Shown piece after piece: positions 61,401 through 64,000 of a stretch of 64,000 nucleotides of DNA. The translations under genes were made by a program, and so were the position numbers. Under the pieces are notes generated by a model that had not been told where the DNA came from, made no database searches, and saw only the letters and a program-made list of their open reading frames with translations. The stretch comes from Acanthochromis polyacanthus (lineage: Eukaryota; Chordata; Actinopteri; Pomacentridae): the NCBI RefSeq assembly GCF_021347895.1, contig NC_067126.1, forward strand, positions 35,552,982-35,616,981. The letters run 5' to 3'. Within the stretch, counting starts at the first letter, position 1. The number at the start of each line of letters is the position of its first letter.

Positions 61401-61449
61401 ATACGTCTTTGGCTCAGCAACTTCCCAGGGAGCCGATGGAGTGGAGGAG
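55367..61449 (+). CDS. TRAPPC10: Trafficking protein particle complex subunit 10, 5' partial (two coding exons)
   Basis: Exons 55367-55427 and 61368-61449 splice to 47 complete codons plus two bases: MECQEEKPIIYTMENKPIVT, then CAGDQGLFTSLYTSL and AQQLPREPMEWRR. The YTMENKPIVTCAGDQ and QQLPREPMEWRR strings are the conserved start of TRAPPC10 (yeast Trs130), a core subunit of TRAPPII. That complex acts as a Rab guanine nucleotide exchange factor (Rab11 and, in some systems, Rab1) at the trans-Golgi and recycling endosomes. The remaining exons of the ~1250-aa protein lie beyond the right edge. The intron between the two exons is 5.9 kb. The gene is in tandem with CNGA4, 2.1 kb downstream of its stop. 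Confidence 0.95.
55428..57884 (+). other. TRAPPC10 intron 1, 5' part
   Basis: A CpG-containing start after the donor GTGAGT, then AT-rich sequence. The short frames at 56813-57055 (plus and minus) overlap and match nothing. No repeat of a clear class. Confidence 0.5.
57885..58340 (-). repeat. Degenerate TTTTGTGTC minisatellite
   Basis: About 450 bp of GTCATTTTGTGTC and CACTGAGTCATTTTGTGT units in TRAPPC10 intron 1. It resembles the arrays of the hAT-like family but its flanks are not those of that family. Confidence 0.65.
58405..58666 (-). repeat. Interspersed repeat, family X (copy 2)
   Basis: Reverse orientation of 1168-1430 along its whole length, with point changes and small gaps. Confidence 0.75.
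58667..61367 (+). other. TRAPPC10 intron 1, 3' part
   Basis: Mixed sequence with a (CA)n run at 60002-60014. The 58800-59600 stretch has a more even base composition and short open frames, but I recognise no product. Confidence 0.45.
61368..61449 (+). CDS. TRAPPC10: TRAPPC10 exon 2
   Basis: The exon is 82 nt between the acceptor TTCATCCCAG and the donor GGAG|GTAAGT. It completes Cys21 and encodes AGDQGLFTSLYTSL and AQQLPREPMEWR, with the last Arg codon split. Confidence 0.95.
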
Positions 61450-61502
61450 GTAAGTCCTGAATGCAGAATAATGTAGAAACTTTAACTCACCCAGAGATAT
61501 TG

Positions 61503-62685
61503 CAGGAGGTCCTCAGTTTATGACGTCCTCAACCTACAGCGTTTTGTTGTTACATGGAACTAGTTGACGAGTGGAGCGGATGAATACGTTGTGACGTGGC
61601 GTTATAAGACGGCTTTGTTTTCATTCCCTGGTTGTACGCCACCTTGGATTGTGCTACATTCACTAACTTTTTGCCCTTCATTTTGGCTTCCAAGTGTAAG
61701 TCAGACTCTTCTGATGCTTGGAAGAAAAGGAAAGGCGTCTCCATGGAAGTGAAATTGGATAGAATAAAACACTGGAAACAGGAAGAAACACCGACCAACA
61801 TGGGTCAAGTTGTAAAAACAGTAGGGTTGCCTCTAACGATGCATCGTCTGAGCACGACACGTCATCAAAAGCGGAAGTGAGCCCGCAATGCAATGGAAAT
61901 CAGCGTCCGACCAGAGCGCGGAACACGGACGGACATCTGCGCTGCATCGTGCTTATATTATGTATGCACGATGCAGCGTGAATGTCCGCGTTTAGATACA
62001 GCTGTATAGTAAACGCTGACATCCGCGTTTACGATAGATCGCAGATGTCTGCGCTGCATCGTGCATACATAATATAAGCACGATGCAGCGCAGATGTCCG
62101 TGTTCCGTGCTCCGGTCGGACGCTGATTTCTGTTGCATTGCGGGCTCACTTCCGCTTTTGATGATGTATCGTGCTCAGACGATTCATTGACGCATCGTTA
62201 GAGGCAACCCTAAAAAACAGGTCAACATATTGTAGCGACTCTCTGTGATGAATGAGTGAGACTTTATCTAGTTTTCTGGTGGTTTATTGAACCTTCACAC
62301 AGACTAATGTGGGCCGTAGTCAACACCAGAATAACTAGAAAAACCCCATAACTTAGCTCCACAATTAGCCGCTGTTCCCAGCTCTCTCTACTCCTGACTC
62401 TCAGCCAATCAGAGATGAGCTAACTAAACATGGCACGTTCACTGACATTAGGTAAATGTGGAACTGAACAATAAACATCGAAACATCAACAGTAACATCA
62501 GTCGGTTACAATATTCTGTTATCTTCTAGTAAAATGATTTATACGTGCATGAAAGTCGTTGGTATTCATGACTTTTCTGAAGAACTGATCGATATCATGA
62601 TGCCCGGAATGGCTTTGTTTACGAAAATAGACTTACGGCAATCCTTAAGAACAAAACTCCAACGCAAGTCATGGACCCCCTATAC
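61503..62685 (-). mobile_element. Repeat family Y, copy 3, split by a MITE
   Basis: Reads from CAGGAGGTCCTCAGTTTATG to GGACCCCCTATA in reverse orientation to copy 2. It is interrupted at 61822-62212 by the palindromic hAT MITE. The outer pieces rejoin the copy 2 order (CAATATTCTGTTATCTTCTA, ATTCATGACTTTTCTGAAGA). Confidence 0.7.
61822..62212. mobile_element. Palindromic hAT MITE, copy 2 (nested)
   Basis: TAGGGTTGCCTCTAACGATG and CATCGTTAGAGGCAACCCTA at the ends (one change). The exact 8-bp target duplication AAAAACAG lies at 61814-61821 and 62213-62220. The interior closely matches 36921-37303, including TTCCGCTTTTGATGA and ATAATATAAGCACGATGC blocks. Confidence 0.85.
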
Positions 62686-63765
62686 TAAAAGCATCATAAC
62701 TGATTTCCAATGCAGTAGTAGTCTTTTGTAAAGATAAATGAGACATCCCTTCTGTACAGGTTACACACATCAGTGCTTCTTCCTCATTCTGCCTTTCATT
62801 AGATCATCCAAAACAAAACATTGTTGGAAAAGAGAACAAGTCAGAGCAGAGAGTTCAGGAAGTCCATTAATTATGACCTTAGCAGAAACCGGTTGTTTTG
62901 GGTTTTATCTGAACCATCAAAAGTGTGAAAACAACAAAACAAAGACGGTGTGAGTCGGTTTAGAGACCATCTTCTAGCCCTCATCACATCTTCATAGACG
63001 TGTTTAACTGACGGCATGGGAAAGCTGCTATTATTGGATGACTTATTGATTGTTTATTTGAGTTCAAAGCTGCCTTACACTCTAAAACTGCGATAACACT
63101 CTGCTCTGGATGATGTATGGATGCATCATTTGACAGCTGAGCAGAAATACTGCAGGAGATGTCTCACCTTGAGTTTTATGAGCTTTCATGACAAGTAGAG
63201 TCCTTATTGGGCTTTTTTTTTTTTTATGAAGTGCTCTGTATTGATAGGCTATTTAAGGTTTTTATTTAGGAGTGCCAGAACAAAAGACGAGAGAGTGAGA
63301 AGACTAGCTGAGTTTTGAGATGTGACTATCGACCGTGAACAGAATCGGTTTGTTTGTGTTTGTCAGCTTGCTTGCTGCGTTAGAGTTTTGGCGGCTTTTA
63401 AAGAATGAGATTAACTACTGGGAGTGAACACAGCCTGAGGGTAGAGATAGATATGTAAAGGTAAATTTAGCTATTTTACATCCTACGTCTTACTGTCACT
63501 GGTCTGGAGTCAGTAGTTAAGACAGCAGCTGTTTCCTTCCTACAGAGCTCAATAAAGGAAAATCCTTCTACTAGGGCTGAGCAGGTTGAGGAAATAAAAG
63601 ATTAATAAAATTGCCATTTTTATGACAGATATTGAAATTTGATTTGCTAAGAATTATTTTTTCAAAGTTGAACTTCAACTTTGTATTCACAGTGTAATAG
63701 ATCTGCAACATGAATCATTATCACATCATTTTAAACATATGAAGTACTGTTTCTTTTGCAAATAT
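62686..63765 (+). other. TRAPPC10 intron 2, nothing recognised
   Basis: Unique-looking intronic sequence after exon 2. No further TRAPPC10 exon is visible before the right edge. Confidence 0.5.
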
Positions 63766-64000
63766 CCGATATGCCGATATTGTCCAGCTCTCAATTTCTG
63801 ATTCCGATATCAACCGATACCGATGTCTGTGGGCTATTTAATTTAAATTATTTAATTCCAAACCACAGACATGCTGCTTGTCCGGCACAGCAAGCTTGTT
63901 ACAGCCACACTTGTTTACACACTTCACGACCCAGTTTGATGATGTCATCATTTGTGCACTGATAAATGCCCATGAAATCCAGGAGTTATTTTATCGGTTT
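63766..64000 (+). mobile_element. TAGGGATGTC hAT MITE, second copy, cut by the window edge
   Basis: Contains ATATGCCGATATTGTCCAGC, TCTGATTCCGATATCAACCG and GTGGGCTATTTAA as in 36720-36805. Confidence 0.6.

Overview
The window is vertebrate nuclear DNA, almost certainly from a ray-finned (teleost, probably percomorph) fish. Genes are split by GT-AG introns, intergenic DNA is AT-rich, and the interspersed repeats are of teleost type (hAT and piggyBac-like MITEs, L2/Rex-like LINE tails, tRNA-SINEs, CA and GATA microsatellites). The species cannot be named from the sequence alone. There are no operons, CRISPR arrays or phage, and I find no convincing functional RNA gene apart from SINE tRNA-like heads.

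Three protein-coding genes are present. (1) Positions 11.5-44.15 kb, minus strand: FHIP1B (formerly FAM160A2), one non-coding and 11 coding exons, predicted 1145 aa. Every exon phase closes by hand. It is a subunit of the FTS-Hook-FHIP (FHF) complex that links dynein to endosomal cargo. (2) Positions 45.09-53.27 kb, plus strand: CNGA4, the modulatory subunit of the olfactory cyclic-nucleotide-gated channel, 7 coding exons, predicted 715 aa, with a long acidic C-terminal tail. (3) Positions 55.37 kb to beyond the right edge, plus strand: the first two coding exons of TRAPPC10 (TRAPPII complex).

FHIP1B and CNGA4 lie head-to-head with about 0.9 kb between the FHIP1B 5' exon and the CNGA4 start codon. 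This matches the divergent FHIP1B/CNGA4 pair I recall at human 11p15.4, so the pairing looks old. TRAPPC10 is on another human chromosome (21q22.3), so the CNGA4-TRAPPC10 junction is a lineage-specific neighbour relation.

Layout: 1-9.8 kb is intergenic with dispersed repeats; about 9.8-11.5 kb is the probable FHIP1B 3' UTR; 11.5-44.15 kb is FHIP1B with transposon-rich introns; 43.8-45.1 kb is the divergent promoter interval; 45.1-53.3 kb is CNGA4; 53.3-55.2 kb is spacer ending in a degenerate ~50-bp minisatellite next to the TRAPPC10 promoter; 55.4-64 kb is the start of TRAPPC10. The three genes do different cellular jobs and form no pathway. The most notable non-genic structure is a group of non-autonomous DNA transposons with visible target-site duplications, nested insertions, and one hAT-like family carrying an internal GACAAAA-type minisatellite. 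I found no evidence of a new biological system; the findings are gene-structure and repeat-biology observations.
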